Assembly (NCBI RefSeq): GCF_017639205.1
Contig: NZ_CP071139.1
Span: 8,617,501-8,681,500 of the forward strand
DNA: 64,000 bases
Origin: Streptomyces nojiriensis
Lineage (GTDB): Bacteria; Actinomycetota; Actinomycetes; Streptomycetales; Streptomycetaceae
Reading direction: 5' to 3'
In this document: one piece after another, positions 8,041-17,015 of the stretch
How positions within the stretch are numbered: position 1 is the stretch's first letter
Layout of the letters: every line of letters starts with the position of its first letter
Translations under genes and position numbers: made by a program
The notes under the pieces: model-generated
The model's input: only the letters and a program-made list of their open reading frames with translations
The model's database searches: none
Told to the model about the DNA's origin: nothing

Positions 8041-9261
8041 ATGGGTACGGGCATCAACGGAGTTGTCGTCACCGGCCTGGGGGCCACCACCCCGCTCGGT
8101 GGCGACGCGGAAGCCACCTGGCAGGCGATGCTGCGCGGCGAGAACGGCATCCGCGCCATCGAGGAGGAGTGGGCCGCTTCCCTCCCCGTACGCATCGCCG
8201 GGCGGGTGCGGCAGGAGCCGGCCGAGATGCTCGACCGGGTGCAGGCGCGGCGGCTGGATCGCTGCGAACAGCTCGCGCTGGTGGCCGCCCGCGAGGCGTG
8301 GGCGGACGCGGGGCGGCCCGAGGTGGACCCGGAACGGCTCGCCGTGGTCGTCGGCACCGGGACCGGCGGGGCACTGACCCTGCTCGGGCAGGACGACATC
8401 CTGGAGTCCTCCGGCGTACGCAAGGTCTCCCCGCACACCGTTCCGATGCTGATGGCCAACGGCCCGGCGGCCTGGGTGTCCATCGAGCTCGGCGCGCGCG
8501 GCGGCGCGCACACGCCGGTCAGCGCCTGTGCCTCCGGCGGGGAAGCCCTGTCGCTCGCCCTGGACCTGATCCGGCTCGGACGGGCCGACGTGGTGGTGGC
8601 CGGCGGCACGGAGGCCTGTGTGCACCCGCTGCCACTGGCCGGGTTCGCGCAGGCCAAGGCCCACTCGACGCGCAACGACGAACCGGCGGCGGCCTCCCGC
8701 CCCTTCGACACCGGCCGCGACGGCTTCGTCATCGGCGAGGGCGCGGGGCTGGTGGTCCTGGAGCGGGCGGAGTTCGCGGCCGCGCGCGGGGCGCGGGTGT
8801 ACGCGCGGCTGGCGGGGGCGGGGGTGACCTCGGACGCCCACCACATCACCGCCGCCCATGCGCCGGGACAGGTACGCGCGATACGCACCGCGCTGGCCTC
8901 GGCCGGGCTCGCCCCCGCCGACGTCGCGCTCGTGCTCGCGCATGCGACGTCGACGCAGGCGGGCGACCTGGTGGAGGCGCGGTCGATCGCCGAGGCGGTG
9001 GGCACGCACGCCGCGGTGACGGCGACCAAGTCCATGACGGGGCACCTGTTCGGGGCGGCGGGCGCGTTGGGGGCCATCGCGGCCGTGCGGGCGGTGTACG
9101 ACGGGGTGGTCCCGGCGACCCGCAACCTGGAGTCCCCGGACCCGGAGATCGGCCTGGACGTGGTCGTGGGCGGCCCCCGCCGGATGCCGGTGCCCGCCGC
9201 ACTGGCGAACGCCTTCGGCTTCGGCGGCCACAACTCCGCCCTCCTCTTCACCTCCGCCTGA
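8041..9261 (+). CDS. Beta-ketoacyl-ACP synthase (KAS II / FabF-like), stand-alone
   Basis: 406 residues, full length for FabF. The Cys-His-His triad is visible: Cys163 in SACASGG, His301 in LAHATSTQAGD and His335 in TKSMTGHLFGAAG. The motif around His301 is AHATST, where FabF proteins usually have AHGTST, a small change next to the active site. The ATG follows AAGGGGGAACC. No ACP, acyltransferase or reductase gene is adjacent, so it probably serves a lipid or small-molecule pathway encoded elsewhere. It converges on the histidine kinase gene. Confidence 0.88.
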   Translation: MGTGINGVVVTGLGATTPLGGDAEATWQAMLRGENGIRAIEEEWAASLPVRIAGRVRQEPAEMLDRVQARRLDRCEQLALVAAREAWADAGRPEVDPERLAVVVGTGTGGALTLLGQDDILESSGVRKVSPHTVPMLMANGPAAWVSIELGARGGAHTPVSACASGGEALSLALDLIRLGRADVVVAGGTEACVHPLPLAGFAQAKAHSTRNDEPAAASRPFDTGRDGFVIGEGAGLVVLERAEFAAARGARVYARLAGAGVTSDAHHITAAHAPGQVRAIRTALASAGLAPADVALVLAHATSTQAGDLVEARSIAEAVGTHAAVTATKSMTGHLFGAAGALGAIAAVRAVYDGVVPATRNLESPDPEIGLDVVVGGPRRMPVPAALANAFGFGGHNSALLFTSA

Positions 9262-9307
9262 CCGTATCCCCGCCCGGCGCCCGTCGTACCGCCGCGGGGT
9301 GGGCCGG

Positions 9308-10933
9308 TCAGTTCCGGTTCGCCTCCAGGGTGTCCTTGGCCACGAGAACGCCGTCGGACCAGCACAGCCGGTAGAGGTCCACCTGGTCCAGCAGGTCGCG
9401 ACCGGAGCGGTAGAACCGGCAGTCGGCACCCGGCGGCCGGGGTGCGGAACGGGCGTGGTCGGGCGGATACGGGAAGGCGCGGGCCGGGAGCAGATGGCCG
9501 AGCTCGGCGCGGGGTCGTCCCGGCTCCAGGGCGTCGAACCGGGACGGCGGGAGTACGCCCGTCGTCAGCTGCCAGGCCAGATAGGCGGCGGCCGGGACGA
9601 AGAACGCCGCGGCGGCGGCGGGCGCCGCGCATGCGGCAATGGTGCGGCGCCGCGCGGTGCGCCGCACCGCGGCGAGGCGTTCGGCGGATTCCGAGGCGGC
9701 GCCGTGGTCGTCGCGCCTTCCGCTCCGGGTGGCGGCCGCCTGCCGCAGGGGGCGGGCGGGGGCCTGGTGGGGGAGGACGGCGGTGACACGGAAACCGCCC
9801 TCGTGCGGCCCCGTGTGCAGGGCGCCGCCGAGGACCAGCACCCGTTCCCGAAGCCCTGTCAGTCCCCGGCCTCCGGTCGTGGGAGCCCGTTCGGCCCGCT
9901 CGTCCCGCGCGGCGGCGTTCACGACGCTCACGCGGGTGTGGTCGGCCGCGTGGTCGATCCCCACCCGGACGGCGCGTCCCGGGGCGTGTTTCACGGCGTT
10001 GGTGAGGGCTTCCTGCACCACGCGGTACATCCCGCGTTCGACCAGCGGTGGCAGGACGGGCACCGCTCCACGCCGTTCCCAGCTCACCGGCACTCCGGAA
10101 GCGGCCGCCCGGCCGAGAAGGTCGGCGACCGTGTCCTTGACGGACGGCCCGCCCGCGCCCTCCCGTGTCTCCGTTCCTTCCCGCCGCGGTTCGTGCAGGA
10201 CGGCGACGGTCTGCCGCAGCTGCTCGACGGCGTCGGCGATCGTGCCGCGCAGCTCGGCGAGGTCGGCGCGGTCACCGTCGGTGAGATCCGGGGAGAGTTC
10301 CAGGGCGCCGGCGCGCAGGGCGACCAGGCTCAGGACATGCCCGAGGGAGTCGTGCATGTCGGCCGCGATGTCCGCGCGTTCGGTCAGCCGCGCCCGCTCC
10401 GCGACGAGGTGCTGGCGCTCCTCCAGGCTCTGGGCCAGCCTCCATCCGTCCCGCACCAGTTCACGCCGACCGCGCCAGTGGCGTCCCGCCAGCCACGGCA
10501 GCAGGAGCGCGGCGGGCAGCACCGTCAGGGTGTAGAACCACCACACGGCCGGCACCTGCAGCACGGCGCAGACCGCGACGTCGACACCCATGCACGCCGC
10601 GAGCACCACCAGCGGTCCCCGGGCCCGTGCGACCCGCACACCGAGCAGACAGCTCAGCGCAGCCAGCGACAGGACATGGGCGTTGGCCGGGGTCGCGGAA
10701 TCGGCCAGGCCCAGCGCGCACAACCCGTTGACGACGAGCACCGCCACCGCCGGCCGGCTGCGGGACAGCGGTACGGTCACCGCCAGCACGGCCAGGGGGT
10801 GCAGCAGGTCCACCACCGGCGAGGAGGCCCCGCCCGCGTCCCGGAACCCGTATCCGGTGACGGCGGCGAGCACGGCCCACAGCGCCCCGTCGGCGAGAAG
10901 GAGCCCGGCCGGGGGAATGCGAGGGTGCCGCAT
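9308..10933 (-). CDS. Sensor histidine kinase (NarL partner type) with extra C-terminal membrane domain
   Basis: 541 residues. It has five or six N-terminal membrane segments (up to residue 147), a HisKA_3 dimerisation helix with the phospho-acceptor His194 in ADMHDSLGH, and an HATPase domain with the N box EALTNAVKHA and a GRGLTGLRER glycine loop. After the ATPase domain, which ends near residue 400, there is an unusual tail: one more membrane segment (IAACAAPAAAAAFFVPAAAYLAW) and about 80 residues ending FYRSGRDLLDQVDLYRLCWSDG, probably outside the cell. The genes next to it are an ABC permease and a truncated ATPase and response regulator, so its own partner may be lost. Confidence 0.85.
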   Translation of the reverse strand: MRHPRIPPAGLLLADGALWAVLAAVTGYGFRDAGGASSPVVDLLHPLAVLAVTVPLSRSRPAVAVLVVNGLCALGLADSATPANAHVLSLAALSCLLGVRVARARGPLVVLAACMGVDVAVCAVLQVPAVWWFYTLTVLPAALLLPWLAGRHWRGRRELVRDGWRLAQSLEERQHLVAERARLTERADIAADMHDSLGHVLSLVALRAGALELSPDLTDGDRADLAELRGTIADAVEQLRQTVAVLHEPRREGTETREGAGGPSVKDTVADLLGRAAASGVPVSWERRGAVPVLPPLVERGMYRVVQEALTNAVKHAPGRAVRVGIDHAADHTRVSVVNAAARDERAERAPTTGGRGLTGLRERVLVLGGALHTGPHEGGFRVTAVLPHQAPARPLRQAAATRSGRRDDHGAASESAERLAAVRRTARRRTIAACAAPAAAAAFFVPAAAYLAWQLTTGVLPPSRFDALEPGRPRAELGHLLPARAFPYPPDHARSAPRPPGADCRFYRSGRDLLDQVDLYRLCWSDGVLVAKDTLEANRN

Positions 10934-11036
10934 GGTGCGTGGAGTCCTTTCGGTCGGGTGCCGGGACGTGCTTGCATCGATTGTCCGGGACGTGCACCTG
11001 GCGCCCGCCGGTGCCCGGTACCGCGCCGACGCGCCG

Positions 11037-11858
11037 TCAGGCGTCCCTGCGGCGCAGCACGTACAGGCCGGTCAGGTGCGCCGCCGCGGTCCACGCGGCC
11101 ACGATGAGGACGGCGGTCGCCGAGGAGTACGGGGCATCGCCGCCGACGCGCATGAAACGGTCGCCGGCTCCGTACGGCAGGGCGTCGTTCACGGCCGCGA
11201 GCGCGTCGCCACCGAGCCCCAGGAGCACGCTCGGCAGCGCCCACAGCAGTGCGGCGAGGGCCGACAGCGCGCCGGCCGGGTGCCGCGCGGAGAAGGCCAC
11301 ACCGACGGTGAGTACGGCCACGAGCGCCTGGTAGACCCCGATCGCGAGGATCTGGCCGATGGTCGTGGCGGCGTCGAACGAGGCCCGCCCGTCGAATGCC
11401 ACCCAGGCGACGACCGTGCCCACCACGGCGGACAGGGCACCGGTGAGGAATACGACGATGCCCGTGACCAGCGCCTTCGCCGCCTGGACCCGGTGCCGCC
11501 GTGGCACCCACAGCAGGGAGGCCCGCATGGTCCCCGTCGAGTACTCGGAGGTCACCGCGACCGTGGCGAGGACGACGGCGGCGAACTGGGTGACGACGAC
11601 GGAGGCGGCCGCCGCGTTCCCGACGGGCTGGACCGCCTGTTCGTTGATGCGGGCGATCGAGGCGTAGTAGAACGTGAACACGGCCGTGACCGCGAGCCCC
11701 GCCAGAAGGCAGAGGGCGGGGGCCCGGACGGACCGGAGCTTCGTCCACTCGCATGCCAGGGCCCCGGCGAAACCACCGGATGTGCTCCGTCCCGGAACCC
11801 CGTGTTCCTCCCGTGGCAGCGCAGGGGTCCGCTTCCCGGACGATGTCGCGGTGATCAC
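11037..11858 (-). CDS. ABC transporter permease (ABC-2 type)
   Basis: 273 residues with a cytosolic N-terminus, the sequence ALACEWTKLRSVRAP typical of actinobacterial ABC-2 permeases, and about six membrane segments; TSEYSTGTMRASL is another family mark. The GTG start at 11858 overlaps the ATPase stop by 4 bases, so it was built to be translated with the ATPase. Since that ATPase has lost its Walker A part, this permease is probably without its energy source unless another ATPase serves it. Confidence 0.85.
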   Translation of the reverse strand: MITATSSGKRTPALPREEHGVPGRSTSGGFAGALACEWTKLRSVRAPALCLLAGLAVTAVFTFYYASIARINEQAVQPVGNAAAASVVVTQFAAVVLATVAVTSEYSTGTMRASLLWVPRRHRVQAAKALVTGIVVFLTGALSAVVGTVVAWVAFDGRASFDAATTIGQILAIGVYQALVAVLTVGVAFSARHPAGALSALAALLWALPSVLLGLGGDALAAVNDALPYGAGDRFMRVGGDAPYSSATAVLIVAAWTAAAHLTGLYVLRRRDA

Positions 11859-12535
11859 TGCCGTCCCCTCTCCTCGGTGGCGTCGGACGCGTACTCGACG
11901 CTCCGCGCGGTCAGGTCCATGTACGCCTGCTCCAGCGACACCCTCACGTCGCTCAGCGCGTGCAGCCGCACGCCGCAGTGGTGGGAGAGGTCACCGACCT
12001 CGGCGGCGCTCATGCCGTGCACGGCGAGCTCCCCCGACGCGGATGTCCCCACGCTGACGCCGTCGGCCGCCGTCAGACAACCGACCAGCGTGGACCGCCC
12101 TTCCGGGTCGGGCACCGAGGCCCGTGCCGAGGCAGGCGATGCGGCGGCCAGGAACTCCGCCAGGGAGGAGTCGCTCAGCAGCCGCCCCCGCCCGATCACG
12201 ACGAGGTGATCGGCCGTCACCTGCATCTCGCTCATCAGATGGCTGGAGAGGAACACGGTGCGCCCCTCCGCCGCCCGGTCCCGCACCAGCCTGCGGATCC
12301 ACCGCACACCGTCCGGGTCGAGGCCGTTCACCGGCTCGTCCAGGATCAGCACCGGGGGGTCGCCGAGCAGGGCGCCCGCCACTCCGAGCCGCCCGCTCAT
12401 GCCCAGCGAGTACGTTCCGGCCGGTCTGCGGGCCGCTTTGGCCAGGCCCACCACCTCCAGCACCTCGTCCACCCGGCGTGCCGGAATGGCGTTGGCCCGG
12501 GCCTGGGCGAGCAGGTGCGCGCGACCGGAGCGGGC
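11855..12535 (-). pseudogene. ABC transporter ATP-binding protein, N-terminal third missing
   Basis: The frame keeps the middle and C-terminal parts of a drug-type ABC ATPase: RSGRAHLLAQARA, a signature motif TYSLGMSGRLGVAGALLG (LGMSGR instead of LSGGQ), Walker B PPVLILDEPVNGLDP and the switch His in VFLSSHLMSEM. The first 70 to 80 residues, including Walker A, are absent. At about 12,535 the sequence changes directly into a response-regulator fragment read on the other strand. Any start codon used beyond that point would encode foreign sequence. It probably cannot bind ATP normally. Confidence 0.8.
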
Positions 12536-12893
12536 CGGTTTCCTGCTCAAGGCGGACGACCCCAGAGAACTCCTCAACGGGGTAAGGGCGGTCGGCGCCG
12601 GCGGTGTCTACCTCTCCCCCCGCGTCGCCGGCCGGGTCATCGCCGGAATGCGCGCCCACCGCACGGCACACCCCCACCGCTCGCTGGACCGGCTCACGCA
12701 ACGGGAGCGCGACGTCCTGGCAGGGCTCGCCGCAGGGCTGTCCAACGCGGAGATAGCGAGCCGGCTGCACCTCGTCGAGGGCACCGTGAAGGCACACGTC
12801 AGCGCCGTCCTGGCGAAACTGGGTGCCCGTAACCGAGTGGAGGCGGCCGTCGCCGCCCACGAGGCCGGCCTGACACCGCCGCGCAGCGGCTGA
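12534..12893 (+). pseudogene. NarL/LuxR response regulator, receiver domain missing
   Basis: From the codon for Ala at 12534 the frame reads AGFLLKADDPRELL, the end of a receiver domain with its conserved Lys, then the full LuxR-type HTH: LTQRERDVLAGLAAGLSNAE and GTVKAHVSAVLAKLGARNRVEAA. The N-terminal 95 or so residues with the phospho-acceptor Asp are missing; upstream bases belong to the ABC ATPase on the opposite strand. This may be the former partner of the kinase at 9308. It might still be made as a truncated DNA-binding protein, but no good start is seen. Confidence 0.8.
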
Positions 12894-12920
12894 GCAGGGC
12901 CCTCCGCGCTTGTTGAGCGC

Positions 12921-12950
12921 TGTGCCCCGGCGGTCGTCCGCCGGGGCACA
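12921..12950. terminator. Strong bidirectional hairpin
   Basis: Thirteen-base arms TGTGCCCCGGCGG (12921-12933) and CCGCCGGGGCACA (12938-12950) pair perfectly around TCGT. It lies between the convergent response-regulator remnant and the lamin-tail gene, 27 bases from each stop codon, so it can end transcription from both sides. Confidence 0.75.
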
Positions 12951-12975
12951 GGTGCGTCAGCGCCGGGAACCGGTG

Positions 12976-14388
12976 TCAGGGAGTGCAGTTCAGGGTGCCG
13001 GCGCGCAGTGCGTGGCCACCGTCGTTGGTGTCGTCGGACCACACGACCGGCTTGTGGCCGGCGGTGCAGGCGGACTGGGGGGCGATCGCGAAGCCCTCGT
13101 TGTTGTAGTTGGGCATGCCGGTGGGCCGGTCGTGGACGGCGGTGGCGGTGAACTTGCCCTGGGCGTCGATGTCGAGGGTCGAGGTCCGGCCCTGGCAGGT
13201 GTCGTCGCAGGCCGCCCACAGGTGGCCGGTGGCGGCCTCGAACTCCAGGTCCATCACGCCGGTGAAGCCGGCGGCGATGGCGGCGACGCGGGTGTAACCG
13301 CCGCCGGACAGGTTCAGGGCGTAGGCGTAGACGGTTCCGTTGGCCTCGACTCCGGCGAAGAACAGCCCGCTGCCGTGGCCGGGGTAGGAGGCCGGGTCGT
13401 AGACGGCGCCGGTGTGCTCGTCGCGGAAGCCGTGCGCAGTCAGGAACGAGTCGGGTACCCACGAGATGGCCTCGGGCCCGGCATTGGCCGGCAGGGAGGG
13501 CAGGTCGGAGGTGAGGTTCCACTCGGCGGTCGCGTTCAGGGAGGAGGCGCCGGAGGAGGTGTCGTAGCGGAGGATCTTCGGCAGGCTCGTGGAGCCGTTG
13601 CCGTTGTCGCGTTCGGTGGCGACGAACAGGCCGTCGGGGGTGACGACCACACCCTCGGCGTCGGGGTCGCCGCTGCCGTTCGCGTAGTGCAGGGTCTTGC
13701 CCGTCGCCCAGCCGCCGGCCGGGTCGGGGCGCCATGCCGAGCCGTTGGGTACGAGCCGGTAGAGCTTGCCGGGCCCGTTGTCGACCGCCCAGAGCACGCC
13801 GGCGCTCTCGAAGGACAGGCCGCTGAGGTTCTCCCCGAACACGTTGGAGGCGTCCGCAACGGTGACCGCGGAGTCGCCGGGCCAGGGCCCGGGGGTGGGC
13901 TGGCCGCCACCGGAGGTGCCGCAGGCGTTGGCCGCGCCCTTGGTCGCGGCGGTCGTGGTGGTGAACGCGCCGCTGCCGTCCGGGCAGCGGCCGTAGGTGG
14001 TGGCCGCGTGGGCGGTCCAGGTGGCGGAGTCGACCAGGGTGGAGCCGTCCGCCGTGAACAGCCGCGCGGAGTCGGAGCTGCCCAGGCCGAACGACGACTC
14101 GACGTCCAGCGCGAGGAAGGCCCCCGGGGCCAGCGAGGTGTTCTTGGCGATCGTGTAGGCGTGGGAGTTGTCGTTGTCCTTGACGACCCACTTGGAGATG
14201 TCGACCGCGGTGGTCCCGGTGTTGACGAGCTCGATCCAGTCACCCGGGCTGCCGCCGCTCGACTCGACCTCGTTGATCCGCACCGTCGGCTGCACCTGCG
14301 CCGAGGCCGGCGCACCGGACAGGCCGACGGCCAGGGCGGTCAGGGTGACGGCGATGATGTGGGCTTCTCTACGCCAGTTCGTACGCAA
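12976..14388 (-). CDS. Secreted lamin-tail domain protein with C-terminal propeller-like domain
   Basis: 470 residues. The start is a TTG at 14388 with GAGGA eight bases upstream. A Sec signal peptide covers about residues 1-30 (cleavage near ASAQ). Residues 31-150 are a lamin-tail domain: VRINEVESSGG, WIELVNTGTTAVDISKWVV and TWTAHAATTYGRCPDG. The rest (about 165-470) has repeats such as NLSGLSFE, DPDAEGVVVTPDGLFVATERD and TGVMDLEFEAATGHLWA, which fit a phytase-like or SdiA-regulated-like beta-propeller. It is probably an extracellular binding or hydrolytic protein. No neighbour suggests a substrate. Confidence 0.75.
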   Translation of the reverse strand: MRTNWRREAHIIAVTLTALAVGLSGAPASAQVQPTVRINEVESSGGSPGDWIELVNTGTTAVDISKWVVKDNDNSHAYTIAKNTSLAPGAFLALDVESSFGLGSSDSARLFTADGSTLVDSATWTAHAATTYGRCPDGSGAFTTTTAATKGAANACGTSGGGQPTPGPWPGDSAVTVADASNVFGENLSGLSFESAGVLWAVDNGPGKLYRLVPNGSAWRPDPAGGWATGKTLHYANGSGDPDAEGVVVTPDGLFVATERDNGNGSTSLPKILRYDTSSGASSLNATAEWNLTSDLPSLPANAGPEAISWVPDSFLTAHGFRDEHTGAVYDPASYPGHGSGLFFAGVEANGTVYAYALNLSGGGYTRVAAIAAGFTGVMDLEFEAATGHLWAACDDTCQGRTSTLDIDAQGKFTATAVHDRPTGMPNYNNEGFAIAPQSACTAGHKPVVWSDDTNDGGHALRAGTLNCTP

Positions 14389-14971
14389 CGGCCGGTCCTC
14401 GTCTCATCCGGTGGGCAGGCGAGCGCGCCCGCGCTCCCGGCGAAGCGTGGGGCACCGCGGCAGCCACGGGCTGAACACGCCGCGAACACCGCGGGTAGGT
14501 CGTAGAACGGGCTCACCCCGGACGGTTTTGGCCGTCGAGGCCCCACGGCAGGCCGAGCGAGCCGGTGGACCGCCCGGTGTTCCAGGAGGTGAACGACCCG
14601 GGCCGGAAACCGCCCCCTGGCGCGTCCTCGTCCTCGAGCGTACCTACGTCAGGGTCATGACCGCGTGGATGAGCGGCTACCACGCCTGGCAGACCGAAAC
14701 CCTGCGCTACCGCACCGCGCCACAGGTCGTGCCGGCAGCCGGCCCCGGCTGCCTCGACCGGATCCTGTACACCCGACACCCCGACCAGCCCGTCCCGAAG
14801 CCGCACTGACCAGCCCGCTCGGCTGACGGCCGTCGTCGACCAGGCGTTCGGCGACGAGGAAGGGCGGCGACAGGGGCCACTACCTTGCCGGGGCGTCGTC
14901 GTTGTCCGCGTGAGGGACGCGGCCGGCCGGCCGCGGCACTGTTGTCCGGCGGGGAAGGGCGTGGAGCGTTG
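14389..14971. other. 583-base stretch with no secure gene; possible small ORF 14657-14809
   Basis: The stretch separates the divergent lamin-tail and SDR genes and must hold both promoters. A plus-strand frame ending at 14809 reads like protein (VLVLERTYVRVMTAWMSGYH, then LRYRTAPQVV); from the ATG at 14657 it would be 50 residues. It has no clear ribosome site, and a second coding-like fragment just upstream (VDRPVFQEVNDPG) is in a different frame, so this could be the remnant of a decayed gene. I do not recognise a family. Confidence 0.3.
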
Positions 14972-15877
14972 GTGTCGGGGTCGGGTGGGCGGAGCGTGCT
15001 GGTGACGGGGGCGACGGGAGGTTTCGGCCGGGTGATCGTGTTCCGTCTGGCGGGCGCGGGCTGGGACGTGATCGCCGGTGCGCGCGATACGGACAAGGCC
15101 CGCAGCCTGGTGGCGGACGCCGCCGAGCGGGGACTGGCCCTGCGCACGGTTCAGCTGGACGTCGCGTCCGAGGCATCCTGCCGTCAGGCGCTGCTGGAGT
15201 GCGCCGAGATGACGGGTGGCGGCCCGTGGGCGCTGGTCAACAACGCCGGCATCCCGCAGGCGGGCGCGGTCGCCGACGTGGACGACGAACAGGCCCGTCG
15301 CCTGCTGGAGGTGAATCTGCTGGGGCCGGCCAGGCTGTGCCGACTCGTCCTGCCCGCCATGGCCGCCCGTGGCGGCGGCCGGATCGTCAACATCTCCTCC
15401 GGCCTGGGCCGGGTCCCCTGGCCCATGGGCGCCTGGTACAGCGCGGGCAAGCACGCCCTCTCGGCCCTCACCCACTGCCTTCGCGTAGAGGCCGCCCACC
15501 TCGGCGTCCGCGTCAGCCTGGTGGAACCCGGCGCGTTCGCCACGCCCATGCTCAGCCGTGCCCTGACCGACCTCGACACCCTCCGCGACCCCGCGAACCC
15601 CGGATATGACAACACCACACGCCTCTTCACCGCCGTGGACCGCCGGGTCCCCGGCCCCGAACCGGTGGCACGCACCGTCGAGGCATGTCTGACGGCCCGC
15701 CGGCCCCGCCCCCGCTACGTCGTCGGCCGCGACGCCCGCCTCCTCGTCCCCCTCCACACCCTGCTGCCACTGACCCTCACCGACCGCCTCAAGCACACCG
15801 TCACCGGACTGCCCCGCACCCCCGCACCCGCCACACCACCCGAAGGGTCCGGGCGGCGCGTGAAGGAGACGGCGTGA
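14972..15877 (+). CDS. Short-chain dehydrogenase/reductase
   Basis: 301 residues from the GTG at 14972, which follows GGGGAAGG at a suitable distance. It is a classical SDR: the NAD(P) motif VLVTGATGGFG (TGxxxGxG), NNAG, the catalytic Ser in VNISSGLG and the Tyr/Lys pair in WYSAGKHAL. The C-terminal 60 residues are longer than the core fold, with RPRPRYVVGRDARLLVPLHTLLP, as in retinol-dehydrogenase-like SDRs. Its stop overlaps the start of the KAS III gene by 4 bases (GTGA), so the two enzymes very likely work in one pathway, for example making and then reducing a beta-keto product. Confidence 0.88.
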   Translation: MSGSGGRSVLVTGATGGFGRVIVFRLAGAGWDVIAGARDTDKARSLVADAAERGLALRTVQLDVASEASCRQALLECAEMTGGGPWALVNNAGIPQAGAVADVDDEQARRLLEVNLLGPARLCRLVLPAMAARGGGRIVNISSGLGRVPWPMGAWYSAGKHALSALTHCLRVEAAHLGVRVSLVEPGAFATPMLSRALTDLDTLRDPANPGYDNTTRLFTAVDRRVPGPEPVARTVEACLTARRPRPRYVVGRDARLLVPLHTLLPLTLTDRLKHTVTGLPRTPAPATPPEGSGRRVKETA

Positions 15878-16866
15878 ACCCCTACAGCCGCATCACCCAC
15901 GCCGCGGTCCACCTGCCCGCGCGACGCCAGCACGTCACCGAGATCGAACGACTTCTCCGCCGGCACAGCCCCGCCCTCAACCTCCCCGCCGGCCTCCTCC
16001 AGCGCACCTTCGGCCTCCACGAACGCGCCGTCGCCGACCCCGGCGATCTGCCCTCCGACCTCGCCGCCCGTGCCGCCGCCCGCCTCCTGCGCACCGCCCG
16101 CCTGGTCCCGGCCGACATCGACCTGCTGCTGTTCGCCGCCGTCAGCGCGGACGTCCGCGAACCCGCCAACGCCCACATCGTCGCGGCGAAGACGGGCGTG
16201 ACCTGCCAGGCCTTCGACATCGGCGACGCCTGCAACGGCGTCATCGACGCCCTCCAGGTCGCCGACGCCCTCATCCGCACCGGCCGGCACCGCCGCGTCC
16301 TGATCACCTGCGGGGAGACCCTCACCCGCCTCTCCCGCTGGCACCTCACCCGCGACCAGCTGCGCACCGGACTGACCTCCCTGACCGGCGCCGACCTGGG
16401 TGCCGCCCTCCTCGTGGAGGCCTCACCCGTGCCGGGCATCACCGGCTCGGTATTCCTCGCCAACTCCGCGGGATGGCCAGCCGCCACCCTCTACGACCCC
16501 CACCACGCCCCCGACCACCCCCAGGGTCTTCACGTCGACTCCGAGGCCCTGCTGGGCTCCTTCGTCGACCTCGACGTCCAGGCGGCCCAGTGGCTCAAGG
16601 AACAACACGTCGACGTCCGCGAGCTCGACCTCGTCTGCGTCCACCAGCCTTCCGTGCCCTTCATGGACACCTTCCGCACCCGCATGGGCATCGACACCGC
16701 GCAGATCGTCCCCACCTTCCCGCACACCGGGAACGCCGCCGCCGCGACCCTGCCCCTCCAACTCGCCCACGCCGTCGGCCACAACCGGCTGGCCCCGGGC
16801 GACCAGGTCGCGCTCTTCGGACTCGCCAGCGGCGCCAGCGGCGCGGTGATACTGCTCCGCTGGTGA
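15874..16866 (+). CDS. Beta-ketoacyl synthase III-like condensing enzyme
   Basis: 330 residues from the GTG at 15874, after GAAGGAGA. The thiolase-fold triad is visible: Cys120 in FDIGDACNGV, His257 in CVHQPSVPF and Asn287 in FPHTGNAAAAT. The usual C-terminal GASG motif is present in LASGASGAVILL. It is more divergent than housekeeping FabH and has no ACP gene nearby, so a secondary role is likely. Condensing enzymes of this group include FabH, OleA-like head-to-head condensers and starter-unit enzymes; the sequence alone does not choose between them. It is translationally coupled to the SDR. Confidence 0.82.
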   Translation: MNPYSRITHAAVHLPARRQHVTEIERLLRRHSPALNLPAGLLQRTFGLHERAVADPGDLPSDLAARAAARLLRTARLVPADIDLLLFAAVSADVREPANAHIVAAKTGVTCQAFDIGDACNGVIDALQVADALIRTGRHRRVLITCGETLTRLSRWHLTRDQLRTGLTSLTGADLGAALLVEASPVPGITGSVFLANSAGWPAATLYDPHHAPDHPQGLHVDSEALLGSFVDLDVQAAQWLKEQHVDVRELDLVCVHQPSVPFMDTFRTRMGIDTAQIVPTFPHTGNAAAATLPLQLAHAVGHNRLAPGDQVALFGLASGASGAVILLRW

Positions 16867-17015
16867 CACCGACCGGCGCGCCGTTGACGCCCGCGCCCGC
16901 CCCGCCGGGAGCCGGGTCCGCATCCGGTGCACCCGTCCTCCGGGCCGAAGTCGGCCGCCGCCGCGCGGGTCTGCCAGGCAGACTGTTCCCGAGTGATCGA
17001 GATCGAGGGGGAGCG

